DNA of 64,000 nt from Solibacillus sp. FSL H8-0523 (GCF_038051985.1 NZ_CP150291.1:3348001-3412000); one strand, 5' to 3'. Counted from the stretch's first letter, positions 53,647-62,580 are shown. Translations and numbers: made by a program. Notes: generated by a model not told the origin, from the sequence alone.

Positions 53647-54297
53647 TCAATTATTTAGTTCAATTCCTTCATAAATTGGGCTTTTATTTATAGCTTTAGC
53701 CCATCGTAAATTCCCATAGTCAAAATGCCACCACTCATTTGTATAGAACGTAAAACCAACGCTTTCCATAGAGTTTCGTAACAGACGCCGATTATCTCGA
53801 ATTTCAAGTTCCTCTATAGTTAAGTTTTCTTTTCTTTCGAAATAAAGAGCACTTGCCTTATCCGTGAAATCATCGAAATCTGTTCCCATATTCAGCCAAC
53901 CTTCTTTATTTGCAATGGTTAAATCAACGGCTCCCCCTGTGTAATGAGGGGATGGCGGATCTTTGGCTGGTAAGGCTACAAAATTAGATACGAAATTTAA
54001 TAAATCTGATTCCTCATTAAACAAAGAGCGATAATGTTGTTTCGTCATTTCATAAAGTGCATGTTGCGTTTCAAATGAGCGCCAGCCATCTAAAATGACT
54101 AAATAATAGTCTATTGGAAGCTGATTTGCCACTTCAATTAATTTCTTCACAACACTCCCTCTTAAGTAACAGCCATTATAAGCACCAGGCATTTGATGTT
54201 TAAAATAGTAGGGGTAGACTTGTATTCTCTCAGATGCACCTGACAATGAAATTAACGGTTCTTGAGATAGCATTCTATGTTGATTGTTTAAATTCAA
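53647..54297 (-). CDS. VanX-like D-alanyl-D-alanine dipeptidase (M15 family)
   Basis: A 216-residue zinc peptidase. SxHxxGxAxD motif in SPHYTGGAVDLTI gives zinc ligands H118 and D125; EWWHFDYG gives catalytic E188 and zinc ligand H191. LDGWRS carries the substrate Arg. This is full family length. Start is TTG 54297, seven bases after AAAGGGGGTG. No signal peptide, so a cytoplasmic enzyme as for VanX/DdpX. It hydrolyses D-Ala-D-Ala. No vanHA genes are nearby; next to a peptide-transporter relic it looks like a dipeptide-salvage enzyme. Confidence 0.87.
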   Translation of the reverse strand: MNLNNQHRMLSQEPLISLSGASERIQVYPYYFKHQMPGAYNGCYLRGSVVKKLIEVANQLPIDYYLVILDGWRSFETQHALYEMTKQHYRSLFNEESDLLNFVSNFVALPAKDPPSPHYTGGAVDLTIANKEGWLNMGTDFDDFTDKASALYFERKENLTIEELEIRDNRRLLRNSMESVGFTFYTNEWWHFDYGNLRWAKAINKSPIYEGIELNN

Positions 54298-54844
54298 ACA
54301 TTACACCCCCTTTAATATTTTAACTATTTAGAATATTTTATCGAAATAGTATAAAAAATTCAAACAATTCTGATTAAAGGAGGCTCTTAAATTATTTTTG
54401 CATAAATAGCTTAAAATTATTATTCACTACAATAATATGTGCAATTTATCCATTGTATTTTGAAATAAACAAAATGCCAAAATAAAACGCAAAAGCCCCA
54501 AGACCTTTGAACCGTTCCATTTGGAGACGCAAAAAAGTCGAACAGACAGTTTGTCCATTTGACTTATAGGCACGCTAAAATAAGCAGACGTTCTATTCAT
54601 TTTTTGCCTAAAAATGCGCGGTGTTTGCGTTTTCACTGAATGTTCTACGGTGGGATGCTTTTAGAGAGTACAAGAAATTACTATTTCCGAGTAACATTCA
54701 AATGAATTAGTAAAATTAATCTCTAATTTAAAAGATACTACGTGATTTACAAAAACTCTGTTATAAATTCAAAAATAGGGAATATATAAAAGCGAGTTGT
54801 TTTTTAAGTAGAGGCTCAAATTGTATATATACGGAGGCGTTATG
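54298..54844. other. Intergenic region without recognisable genes
   Basis: About 545 bases of AT-rich sequence between divergent genes. A 69-codon leftward open frame at 54427-54636 has no ribosome site and no family resemblance, so it is not called. No RNA motif or repeat recognised. Confidence 0.5.
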
Positions 54845-55594
54845 ATGGCAAAAGTAGCGATTATTACAGGGGCTGGGAGTGGCTTAGGTCAAGCAACAGC
54901 ACTTCGACTAGCAGAGGAAGGCATCAATATTGCAGTCGTCGATGTCAACGAAACAGGCGGCAATGAAACTGTAGAACTCGTAAAAAAATTAGGTGTAGAT
55001 GCATTTTTTGTAAAAGCAGACGTTTCAAAATTAGAAGATGTAAAAAATTACGTAGAGAAGACGGTTGAAAAATTCGGTACGATCGATTATTTCTTCAATA
55101 ACGCTGGGATTTCCGGCAGTGGTAAATACTTTTTAGAAACATCACCTGAAGACATTGAGCAAATCGTAGGTATTAACTTACTTGGCGCCTTATACGGAGC
55201 ACGTTTTGTAGCAGAAGTCATGCTGAAAAACGGTGGCGGGTCGATTGTCAATACCGCATCAAGTGCTGGAGTTATCGGTCAAGATACGGTCGTAACATAC
55301 TCAGCAACGAAGCACGGTATTGTCGGCATGACGAAAAGTTTAGTCGCAGAATATGCAAAAGACGGCCTACGTGTAAACGCGGTTGCTCCTGGTCCAACAG
55401 AAACGCCGATGGTCAAAGCGTATTTCGAAGCGAATCCACAAATGAAAGAAAACGCAGAGAGCGGCATTCCTCAAAAACGCCTCGGCACACCTGAAGAAGT
55501 AGCCGAGCTCGTAGCATTTTTACTCACATCAAAAGCACAATACATTAACGGCGAAGTCATCAGCATCGATGGCGGGTTTACGAATGTGAAATAA
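54845..55594 (+). CDS. SDR family oxidoreductase
   Basis: A 249-residue classical short-chain dehydrogenase: TGAGSGLGQ cofactor motif, VDVN after strand 2 (NAD preference), NNAG, catalytic Ser in NTASSAGV, YSATK motif and IDGG at the end. GGAGG lies at 54833-54837; ATG 54845 gives seven-base spacing, although the ATG three bases earlier is also possible. Monocistronic. Substrate unknown; the PGPTETPM loop resembles 2,5-dichloro-cyclohexadiene-diol/levodione-type SDRs. Confidence 0.88.
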   Translation: MAKVAIITGAGSGLGQATALRLAEEGINIAVVDVNETGGNETVELVKKLGVDAFFVKADVSKLEDVKNYVEKTVEKFGTIDYFFNNAGISGSGKYFLETSPEDIEQIVGINLLGALYGARFVAEVMLKNGGGSIVNTASSAGVIGQDTVVTYSATKHGIVGMTKSLVAEYAKDGLRVNAVAPGPTETPMVKAYFEANPQMKENAESGIPQKRLGTPEEVAELVAFLLTSKAQYINGEVISIDGGFTNVK

Positions 55595-55850
55595 GGACTG
55601 GCGATGAAAAAGCAGATGTGCTTTTTCATCGTCTTTTGATTGTCAATTGCAGATACGATTTACTACAATTCCTAAAACAATCCTCCCTCCCCTATTGAGT
55701 ACGGAATATTACATTTAGCTATTTTAAAGCAATACGACACGCCTGCTTTATATTCAATAATAACTACTGGAAACACTTTATTATATAAACAAATTGTTGC
55801 GTAACTCATTCTCCAATTTCAATTTACGTTAATGCACCGGCTTAAAGCCA

Positions 55851-56103
55851 AAGTATTTATACATCCACTGAAGGGGCAACACTACTGCTACTAGCAAAAG
55901 ACGGGACGCTGCTCGATCAGATCGCTGTCCCTCATCTGGTAAATGAAAGTACGCCAACAACTCTTTTATTTTCGCAAATGCCTGATGATCAATAACTTCA
56001 CCTAGGGACAGCAGGTGAATTTTTAAAGCAGAACCGTGTATATTTTGCAACGTTAGACAAGGAAGGATTGCGGGAGATTATGTTAGTGATTGCTAGAGAT
56101 TAG
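55851..56103 (+). pseudogene. Unknown pseudogene with internal stop
   Basis: One plus-strand frame reads TSTEGATLLLLAKDGTLLDQ, IAVPHLVNESTPTTLLFSQM and PDDQ, a stop (TAA about 56002), then TAGEFLKQNRVYFATLDKEG, LREIMLVIARD and a stop. The composition is protein-like throughout, and the stop and lost start indicate decay. I cannot name the family. Confidence 0.45.
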
Positions 56104-56113
56104 TTGGAAAAGG

Positions 56114-56156
56114 AAAAAGGCATCCTGGAGTGGAGTTCACTTCAGGATGCCTTTTT
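56114..56156 (+). terminator. Terminator after the unknown pseudogene
   Basis: Long stem (56114-56132 with 56138-56156) with one mismatch pair, 5-base loop and a T run. Confidence 0.85.
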
Positions 56157-56174
56157 ATGGTTTGCTTGTATGTA

Positions 56175-56196
56175 TGGAGACGGCGGGAGTCAAACC
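56175..56196 (-). other. Relic resembling tmRNA (ssrA) 3' end, possible attachment site
   Basis: On the minus strand this 22-base stretch reads GGTTTGACTCCCGCC followed by GTCTCCA, which matches the T-arm/acceptor end of bacillar tmRNA (GGTTCGACTCCC..CCGTCTCCA) with one change in TTCGA. The rest of ssrA is not present here. Integrative elements using ssrA as target leave such copies at their borders. It marks the left limit of the mobile, defence-like region to its right. Confidence 0.5.
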
Positions 56197-56490
56197 AACG
56201 ACCTCAAAAAACGCTATAATACCAGTGTTTGCAAGGGTTTATAGCTACTATTGAAAGCTTTTGACTACGTTCGATAGATATTACGTTGCGGGGGCAGATG
56301 ATCTCTTTAATAAACTTAGCATTTAGGCAACCCAGGCATTTCCAATGGCCTTAATTGTAAACCCACACACTACACGTATAACAAGACTGTGTGAACAGAT
56401 TTACGGTGTATGCCCTGATGCTATTCCAACAGATTCTTACAAGCTAATTTCACTATTAAATTTTCAAAAACTGAAGGGAGTAATAAAAAG
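56197..56490. other. Border sequence without a confident gene
   Basis: About 295 bases after the tmRNA-like relic. A 61-codon frame at 56345-56530 (MALIVNPHTTRITRLCEQIY) lacks a ribosome site and overlaps the next gene, so it may be a remnant. The sequence is not typical of the neighbouring core genes. Confidence 0.35.
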
Positions 56491-56829
56491 ATGTCTTACA
56501 ATACACAAACCACGTCGTCAGAATTACTAATAAAGTTGATTAAGAACGAACAGCACCAAATAGAACTCGATACAAAAGAGGTAGCGGAGTTAGCTAGAAT
56601 TGTTACCGACTATGTAAAGAGAATTGAGACTGTTAATGAAGTTTCAGATATAGAGGTAATCAGCAGCCCTCCATATCGTGAAATAAAAAAGAAGCTTGGC
56701 GAACTTGAAATTGTAAATGAAAAGATGAATTTCAGGAAAGGGCTTATTCGTTATTATATCCATCAATTGTACTTAATAAATGGTATTATGATGGTGAGTG
56801 TATTTGTTAAGCTAAAACTGAGCCACTAA
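56491..56829 (+). CDS. Small helical protein whose 3' end is altered by the IS insertion
   Basis: A 112-residue soluble, mostly helical protein (IKNEQHQIELDTKEVAELAR, VTDYVKRIETVNEV); AAGGGAG lies nine bases before ATG. No family recognised. The IS21 element inserted at the last codons: joining the sequence on both sides of the element across the GGTGAG duplication gives MMVSG and a stop. With the element in place the frame runs into it and ends MMVSVFVKLKLSH. So the original 104-residue protein has its last residue replaced by eight, and is probably still stable. Confidence 0.6.
   Translation: MSYNTQTTSSELLIKLIKNEQHQIELDTKEVAELARIVTDYVKRIETVNEVSDIEVISSPPYREIKKKLGELEIVNEKMNFRKGLIRYYIHQLYLINGIMMVSVFVKLKLSH
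56793..56798 (+). repeat. Target-site duplication, left copy
   Basis: GGTGAG directly before the IS left end; the same six bases follow the right end at 59255-59260. Confidence 0.85.
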
Positions 56830-56897
56830 CGCAATTGAAATGAGAGCCACTTTATATCAAAATAACCCTAACTGTTAAAAGTTGGGAGGATATAGAG

Positions 56898-58451
56898 GTG
56901 ATCAGTTTGGAGAAAAAGCAATTAGTGCTGATTGAGTACTACCAGCACAAGACAAGCCAACGTCAAATTGCGGAGAAGCTCAAGATGTCACGCAATACCG
57001 TTAAAAAATATATAGAGCAGGATCTCGCAGCAAGACAACAAGATACGAGGAATTTACCGGTTACAGACAATTACGTAACGCCTCCGGCTTATAAAAAGCG
57101 AAATGGAAAAAAGGTAGCTTTAACAAATACGATTATGAAACGACTTCGTCAAATGATGAAACAGAATGAACAGAAGCGTGAATTAAATATGCATAAGCAA
57201 CAGTTAAAGATCATTGATATGCATGAAAAGCTTTTGGATGAAGGATTTAAAATTAGCTATACGACCGTTCGCAACTTCGTTAATCGTGAGGAACAAAAGC
57301 AGAAAGAAGTATTCATCCGTCAGGATCCAGCTGTAGGTCGTGAGATTGAGTTTGATTGGGGAGAAGTAAAGTTATTTATCGATGGCAAGCTAAGAAGTTT
57401 TTCACTAGCAGTATTTACCCTAGCCTATAGTAATGAACGCTATGCACGTCTTTATGAATCTGAAACGATGATTTGCGTACAGGATGCACATGTAAAATGT
57501 ATAGAAGCATTAGGATTTGTGCCGAATGTTTTTACATATGACAATATGCGAACAGTTGTCAAAAACTTCGTTGGGAATGACCGCTTCATTACCGATGGTA
57601 TGAAAAGTTTATCCTTACATTATCATTTTCAAATAAGACTTTGTCAGCCTCGTAAAGGAAATGAAAAAGGCCATGTGGAGCGAAGTGTAGAATACATTCG
57701 TCGGAAAGCATTTGCGCATCGAGATACGTATATTTCTTTGGAAGAGGCACAGCAATATTTAGTCTCCATCATTGAAAAACTAAATAACCGTCCACATTAT
57801 TTGAAAGAGAAAACGCATCATGAATTAATGTTAGAAGAAAGAGCTGAACGAGCAGGTAGTTTAACAGCAGCACCGTTTGATCCAGCAGAATTAGTGGAGC
57901 TACGTGTGGATAAATATAGTACCGTTACCTATCGTCAAAATCGTTATTCTGTCCCTGAGGGACGTGTAGGAGAATACATTAAGTTGAAAGCTCGCGCAGA
58001 AGAAGTGCTTCTATTTAGCGAAGGTGAATGCATCGCGAAGCATAAAAGAAGCTGGCAAGTTCATACTTGGGTGATGAATATCTACCACTATTTAAATACC
58101 CTTGAAAAGAAAAAAGGTGCCTTAGCCCAAAGTGAATGTTTGAGCCAAGCACCAAAAGATATAAAAAATATCTACCAACGCTATTATATCGGAAATGAAA
58201 AAGATTTTCTAGAGCTGCTTGTCTATGTAAAAGAACGAGATTGCCTAACAAGAGTACTAGAAGTAATTACCGAACTTGAAAAGAACCCTTTGGTTCATAT
58301 AACAACCGAAAAAATCATTTTCTTAGCAGAGCAGTCAGCTGAAGTACGTACTGTTCTTACTGACCAAGATGATGTCACCAGCCAATCCTTAGATAATTTA
58401 TCGTCATTAGCAGCATTATTTCATTCTAAAGGAACAGGAGTGATTCATTAA
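56898..58451 (+). CDS. istA: IS21 family transposase IstA
   Basis: A 517-residue DDE transposase. N-terminal helix-turn-helix (SQRQIAEKLKMSRNTVKKYI), catalytic Asp in EIEFDWGEVKLFIDG, second Asp in VFTYDNMRTVV and Glu in GNEKGHVERSVEYIRR; the C-terminal beta domain includes YRQNRYSVPE. Start GTG 56898 follows GGGAGGA. Ends with TAATG, overlapping istB by one base. Complete. Confidence 0.95.
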   Translation: MISLEKKQLVLIEYYQHKTSQRQIAEKLKMSRNTVKKYIEQDLAARQQDTRNLPVTDNYVTPPAYKKRNGKKVALTNTIMKRLRQMMKQNEQKRELNMHKQQLKIIDMHEKLLDEGFKISYTTVRNFVNREEQKQKEVFIRQDPAVGREIEFDWGEVKLFIDGKLRSFSLAVFTLAYSNERYARLYESETMICVQDAHVKCIEALGFVPNVFTYDNMRTVVKNFVGNDRFITDGMKSLSLHYHFQIRLCQPRKGNEKGHVERSVEYIRRKAFAHRDTYISLEEAQQYLVSIIEKLNNRPHYLKEKTHHELMLEERAERAGSLTAAPFDPAELVELRVDKYSTVTYRQNRYSVPEGRVGEYIKLKARAEEVLLFSEGECIAKHKRSWQVHTWVMNIYHYLNTLEKKKGALAQSECLSQAPKDIKNIYQRYYIGNEKDFLELLVYVKERDCLTRVLEVITELEKNPLVHITTEKIIFLAEQSAEVRTVLTDQDDVTSQSLDNLSSLAALFHSKGTGVIH

Positions 58452-59203
58452 TGGACAAGCAAACAGAAATGATTGAAATGTGTAAAGAACTACGTTTACC
58501 AAGTATTCGCTATTTACTTGAACAGGAAGCCATATTTGAGCAGCATTCCTCGCCGGCCGAGTTTATGTATTTCGCTTTAAAACAGGAAATGGAGGACCGA
58601 TACGTTCGAGCAAAAGCTAACCGAATCCGATTAGCGAACTTCCCAGAAAAAAAGCTTTTAGAGGAATTAGATGTAGAGGCACTGCCGCAAAATGCGGCGG
58701 TTCGCCTTCCCCATTTGAAAGAACTAAAGTTTATTCAAGAGAAGCAGAATGTATTATTAATTGGATCCCCTGGTACCGGTAAAACCCATCTTGCGATTGG
58801 ATTAGGAATTGAAGCCTGTTTAGCAGGCTATAAAGTGTATTTCACAAGTGTAGCCTCACTTGTGAATCAATTAAAAGAGAGCCGTTCAGCAAGAACGTTA
58901 CGCTCATTTGAACTGAAATTTGAGAAGTATGATTTAGTCATTATTGATGAATTAGGTTACATTTCATTTGATAAAGAAGGAGCAGAGCTTCTTTTCACAC
59001 ACTTATCATTACGTGCTGGTCGGGCAGCGACCATTATTACAAGTAATCTAACATTTGAGCGATGGGAAGAAGTATTCCACGATCCAGTACTAACTTCAGC
59101 TTTAACTGATCGACTCACACATCGAGCACACATCATCAACATGGTCGGTAGCTCATACCGTATTTTGGAGACGAAAGAATGGATGGAACAGAGCAACTTT
59201 TAA
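58451..59203 (+). CDS. istB: IS21 helper ATPase IstB
   Basis: A 250-residue AAA+ ATPase: Walker A GSPGTGKTHLAIGLGIEACL, Walker B VIIDELGYISFDKEGAELLF, sensor TSNLTFERW and Arg finger region DRLTHRAHIINM, all characteristic of IstB. It selects target DNA and stimulates IstA. Translationally coupled to istA through the TAATG overlap. Complete. Confidence 0.95.
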   Translation: MDKQTEMIEMCKELRLPSIRYLLEQEAIFEQHSSPAEFMYFALKQEMEDRYVRAKANRIRLANFPEKKLLEELDVEALPQNAAVRLPHLKELKFIQEKQNVLLIGSPGTGKTHLAIGLGIEACLAGYKVYFTSVASLVNQLKESRSARTLRSFELKFEKYDLVIIDELGYISFDKEGAELLFTHLSLRAGRAATIITSNLTFERWEEVFHDPVLTSALTDRLTHRAHIINMVGSSYRILETKEWMEQSNF

Positions 59204-59254
59204 GTGGCTCATATTTTAATTAATAAATGGCTCAATTTTTAGTTGCGAAATACA

Positions 59255-59260
59255 GGTGAG
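59255..59260 (+). repeat. Target-site duplication, right copy
   Basis: GGTGAG immediately after the IS right end, identical to 56793-56798. Confidence 0.85.
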
Positions 59261-59383
59261 TGGATAGAATAGGAGTATTCATTCCACATTTATAATTAAG
59301 AGGACACTTTTATTAAAGTCTGGACGAAAAAACCGTACTCTTCCTTCCATCCTCTTTTGCAAGTGTAGGGTATCTGATATCCA

Positions 59384-62221
59384 TCAAGAACTTGTGAGAC
59401 TGAATTCTGGTACGTTTAGCGTTTTTTTAGGATTATCTGTATAATCTATATTTCCATCCAGATTACTTGTTCTTTTCAGTTCATCATTCAACCACACTAC
59501 TTTTTCATCCAACTCTTTCTTCCAATTCCGTTTCATTGCTTGCGTATACTTAATTGGGTTGGCTTCCTTATGTTTAGCTTTGTAGCTTTCATAATTTCTG
59601 CTATCAATAACCCTTCCAATGTTGGGAATTTCATGAATACCCACAACATACTGTATAGCTGATAGATTAAGTTCATCTTCCGAAACAAACCACTCTTTAG
59701 AAAAGTCCTTAATGACTTGATCTCTAGCCTGCGTAAAAAGTTTAACTTTCAGTTCTAGTACATCTTCTTTTGAATTATATTTTTCATGATCATTCGCAAT
59801 GGAAATCACACTAGCAATTTCATGATAAATCCCCATTACAATTTCAGCTTTATTCTCTTGCCGTAAAGCCGTAAAAAGTTCTTGAGATGTAGATATATTT
59901 CCTATTGCGTAATCATATAACAAACTATCAATTGTAGTAAATACATAATCCTTTTTATTATTAACTGATTTGCTTACCGAATCATATTCGGTAGTGTGAT
60001 TTGAACCATTCACATCATTTTGTTCTATATCCAGGTCCGTCGGCTCAACAGTTTGAATTTTCACATCTAGTTTAGTATTCATTTCATCTAAAAATTCTTC
60101 AATAATTGATTGGCTTGTTAAATTCGATATTCTTAAAAATAGCTTTTCAAATTTTAAAAATATACTATTATCTATTAATCCCTCGAATTGATTAAAGAAT
60201 TGAATATAAGGGTCTTTAAAATCCAAATAATATTCCTTAATTGTTTTTATATCTTTCTCCACGATAAATTTAATATCATTTGAATAGACATCTAAAATAA
60301 CATCTACAATAAGATTACGGCATGAAGTCATTTGATCAGGGGTTTTCAAATGAAAGAGTATAAGTTTAGGGAAGCCTACTGACTGTTCATTACTTTTCAT
60401 AATCGATGAAAGCTTAATAAATTCATCGGAATATCCTATTATAGTTATTTCCTTAATTTTGTTCCCTACTGTTATGTTAGGAATCAAACCAGAGGAATGA
60501 TCAATTTGTAAAACTTCCAAGTTTTTTAAATGAATCTCTTTTTGGTTAATCTCTTCTTGGTAAACATTTTCATTGGTTATTAGGAGATTAAGCTCTGTTA
60601 GATTTGTTGATTTTTCTAAGACACTTTTCTCAATCACAATATTGGTATTTCTCAATACTGTTAATTTTTCTATATTGTTCTGTGATTCTGATTCAATATA
60701 AAAAACCCTTTTTTTTGTATCTAAAAGATCAGATGTAAAGATACAGTCGAGTATTTCAAGCCGCCTTAATGACTCACATGTAGATATATTTACACTTACA
60801 TTATTTCCATTAACTAATGTACAATTTTCCATTCTAATATAAGCCAAGCTACTACCATACTCCAAAAGTCGGACAAAAAAATCACTATCTATTTCAGTAT
60901 TAGAAAAATCAATTTTTTTCACCCATTTTAGCAACTTTAAAAAGTCCTCAGAATTACTGAGTTTTTCAAAGTTGGTTGAATCTATTGTTTCCTCAAAATA
61001 TATGCGGGCAATCCTAGAAGCATTTTTATTTAGTATCAAGTTTTTTGATATTTGAAGCACCCTATCTATATTACTTGTGCTTATTCTTAATTCATTAATA
61101 TTACGAAGGCTAAAATGGCTTATCGTCAATGATAGCTCAGATAATATAGATTCTTTTGGAAACTTATTTGATACAAAAGAATCTATAGTCAGATACTCCT
61201 TAAAATTTGATACAATTAAACTTTCTTGCAATAAAATTTCTAAGAAAGGAACCAACACAATTTTCTCGGCAACGGATGAACCAAATTTCCTTAGAATTTC
61301 TTCCATTTTAAAAATGTAATCATCTTCATAATAAAATATAAACACCTTGTTTGCTTTTTGAATTAATTTTGATAGGAATGGAAAATCGCTTCCCTGAAGA
61401 GAATGTCCTATAATAAATAAATCATTATTCGTAACTTCACTGTCCAAACCTATAGTAGACATTATCTTATTTCTTGTTGAATTTAATAACTCATTTTCCT
61501 TAATTCTGAATAACTTATCATTAATTAATGACTGTGAATAATGAATCTGGCCAATATCCTCAGTATCAGTAAACCCACCTCCAAATAAAATGTTTTCTTC
61601 TTCTAAGCTTCCATGTATATGAAAAACTCTTTCTTTCGCTTTCTTCACTTCTAAACTAGACTTTGCAATGCTACCAGTGTCGTAAAGTACACTTTCGCAT
61701 AGGTCCTCAATTGTGTTCGTATAATTAAAATTAATAAAGAATGTGTTTTCATCTTTAATCATTTTCTCAAAAAAAGGGTTCACTTCTACTGTAAATCGTT
61801 TAAAATCAGAATTCCCAATCGGAATCGTATTTTGTTTAACCCACTTTGGGTATTCATCTAAAAGATATTCATGAAAATCTTCTTCTAATCTTTTAATAGA
61901 ATCATTTACCGATGCTATGTCAAAGATATCTTGCGGTTCTTCATTTTTCTCAGATCGATTATTTATTTTTCTTACAGTCTCCTCATATAAGCTTTCAAAA
62001 TCGGACCAATTCAAACGGAAATTTTCATATTTCCTTAGAAAAAGTCTATTATAATTGTATAACTCGTAATCTTCAGCAAACCTTTTTCGATTCTTAATAT
62101 ATTCAATGAAATTCTGATATGAGCTTTTGAGACCAATACTCATATCGAATCCGTTTCCAACAATAACTATATTCTTTAAACTATTATTAGCATCTAACTT
62201 TTCTTGCTCCTCTTTGCTCAT
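59384..62221 (-). CDS. AbiH-like protein with LRR-like middle and HsdR C-terminal domain
   Basis: A 945-residue protein in three parts. Residues 15-330: AbiH-type abortive-infection domain with VGNGFDMSIGLKSSY (22-26 GNGFD), FINFNYTNT (162-170), HIHGS (201-205) and IIGHSLQGSD (271-279). About 380-640: repeats of the LxxLxLxxC/N type (SLRRLEILDC, NLTELNLL, KNLEVLQID), LRR-like. About 760-917: homologous to the C-terminus of the adjacent HsdR (FSKEWFVSEDELNLSAIQYV versus LSKTWFVKESELHLSAIQYM). The start ATG 62221 follows AGGGAG by eight bases. It lies downstream of hsdR on the same strand. Docking on a type I methyltransferase core is inference. Confidence 0.8.
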   Translation of the reverse strand: MSKEEQEKLDANNSLKNIVIVGNGFDMSIGLKSSYQNFIEYIKNRKRFAEDYELYNYNRLFLRKYENFRLNWSDFESLYEETVRKINNRSEKNEEPQDIFDIASVNDSIKRLEEDFHEYLLDEYPKWVKQNTIPIGNSDFKRFTVEVNPFFEKMIKDENTFFINFNYTNTIEDLCESVLYDTGSIAKSSLEVKKAKERVFHIHGSLEEENILFGGGFTDTEDIGQIHYSQSLINDKLFRIKENELLNSTRNKIMSTIGLDSEVTNNDLFIIGHSLQGSDFPFLSKLIQKANKVFIFYYEDDYIFKMEEILRKFGSSVAEKIVLVPFLEILLQESLIVSNFKEYLTIDSFVSNKFPKESILSELSLTISHFSLRNINELRISTSNIDRVLQISKNLILNKNASRIARIYFEETIDSTNFEKLSNSEDFLKLLKWVKKIDFSNTEIDSDFFVRLLEYGSSLAYIRMENCTLVNGNNVSVNISTCESLRRLEILDCIFTSDLLDTKKRVFYIESESQNNIEKLTVLRNTNIVIEKSVLEKSTNLTELNLLITNENVYQEEINQKEIHLKNLEVLQIDHSSGLIPNITVGNKIKEITIIGYSDEFIKLSSIMKSNEQSVGFPKLILFHLKTPDQMTSCRNLIVDVILDVYSNDIKFIVEKDIKTIKEYYLDFKDPYIQFFNQFEGLIDNSIFLKFEKLFLRISNLTSQSIIEEFLDEMNTKLDVKIQTVEPTDLDIEQNDVNGSNHTTEYDSVSKSVNNKKDYVFTTIDSLLYDYAIGNISTSQELFTALRQENKAEIVMGIYHEIASVISIANDHEKYNSKEDVLELKVKLFTQARDQVIKDFSKEWFVSEDELNLSAIQYVVGIHEIPNIGRVIDSRNYESYKAKHKEANPIKYTQAMKRNWKKELDEKVVWLNDELKRTSNLDGNIDYTDNPKKTLNVPEFSLTSS

Positions 62222-62279
62222 AAAGTATTCTCCCTACAATCATCTAATTGTCCGTCAAGTTCATCAAAAATAATCATAC

Positions 62280-62548
62280 CTAATGTAACTCATCCCCCAA
62301 AGGTACAATAACCTCATCCACCGCCGCTTCAATTTTAGTCCGTATTTCAACGGCTTTGCATCTGGATTTACGGCTTTATACTGATCAAATTGCTTGCTGT
62401 TGATGACTCCGCCAATATCCGGAATAGGTTCTGTTCCTATTATGTATTGAACCACGGATAAATGCAGCTGATTTTCTTCCACAAACCAAGTATTTACAAA
62501 CTTATCAATTGTTTTATTGTAGGATTCAGTGAATTGTAAAGGTGTCAC
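62280..62548 (-). pseudogene. Orphan, frameshifted copy of HsdR C-terminal domain
   Basis: From 62548 the frame reads FTESYNKTIDKFVNTWFVEE, NQLHLSVVQYIIGTEPIPDI and QYKAVNPDAKPLKYG, about two-thirds identical to the HsdR tail just upstream. After KYG the frame slips by one base; the true ending IEAAVDEVIVPLGDELH and TAG stop at 62280 is in another frame (HsdR ends NEAIVPYGDELR). No start with a ribosome site. The DNA is also clearly similar to hsdR (a 26-bp identical block at about 62352), so this is a tandem duplication now broken. Confidence 0.82.
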
Positions 62549-62580
62549 TCACACAATTCCACTAGCGCTCCCCACTAACT

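Larger units (their letters stand above)
56799..59254 (+). mobile_element. Complete IS21-family insertion sequence
   Basis: 2456-bp element with ends TGTATTT...CTAAAACTGAGCCA (left) and, inverted at the right, TGTATTTCGCAACTAAAAATTGAGCCA. Internal GAGCCA(C/T) repeats near both ends (56818, 56845; 59209, 59229) are typical multiple transposase-binding sites of IS21. It carries istA and istB, overlapping by one base, and is flanked by a perfect 6-bp target duplication, so it is recent and probably active. Confidence 0.92.

Noticed and set aside
54427-54636. 69-codon leftward open frame
   Set aside because: No ribosome site, no family resemblance, odd residue composition.
56345-56530. 61-codon frame overlapping the small helical gene
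   Set aside because: No ribosome site and overlaps the better-supported start at 56491; kept only as a possible remnant.
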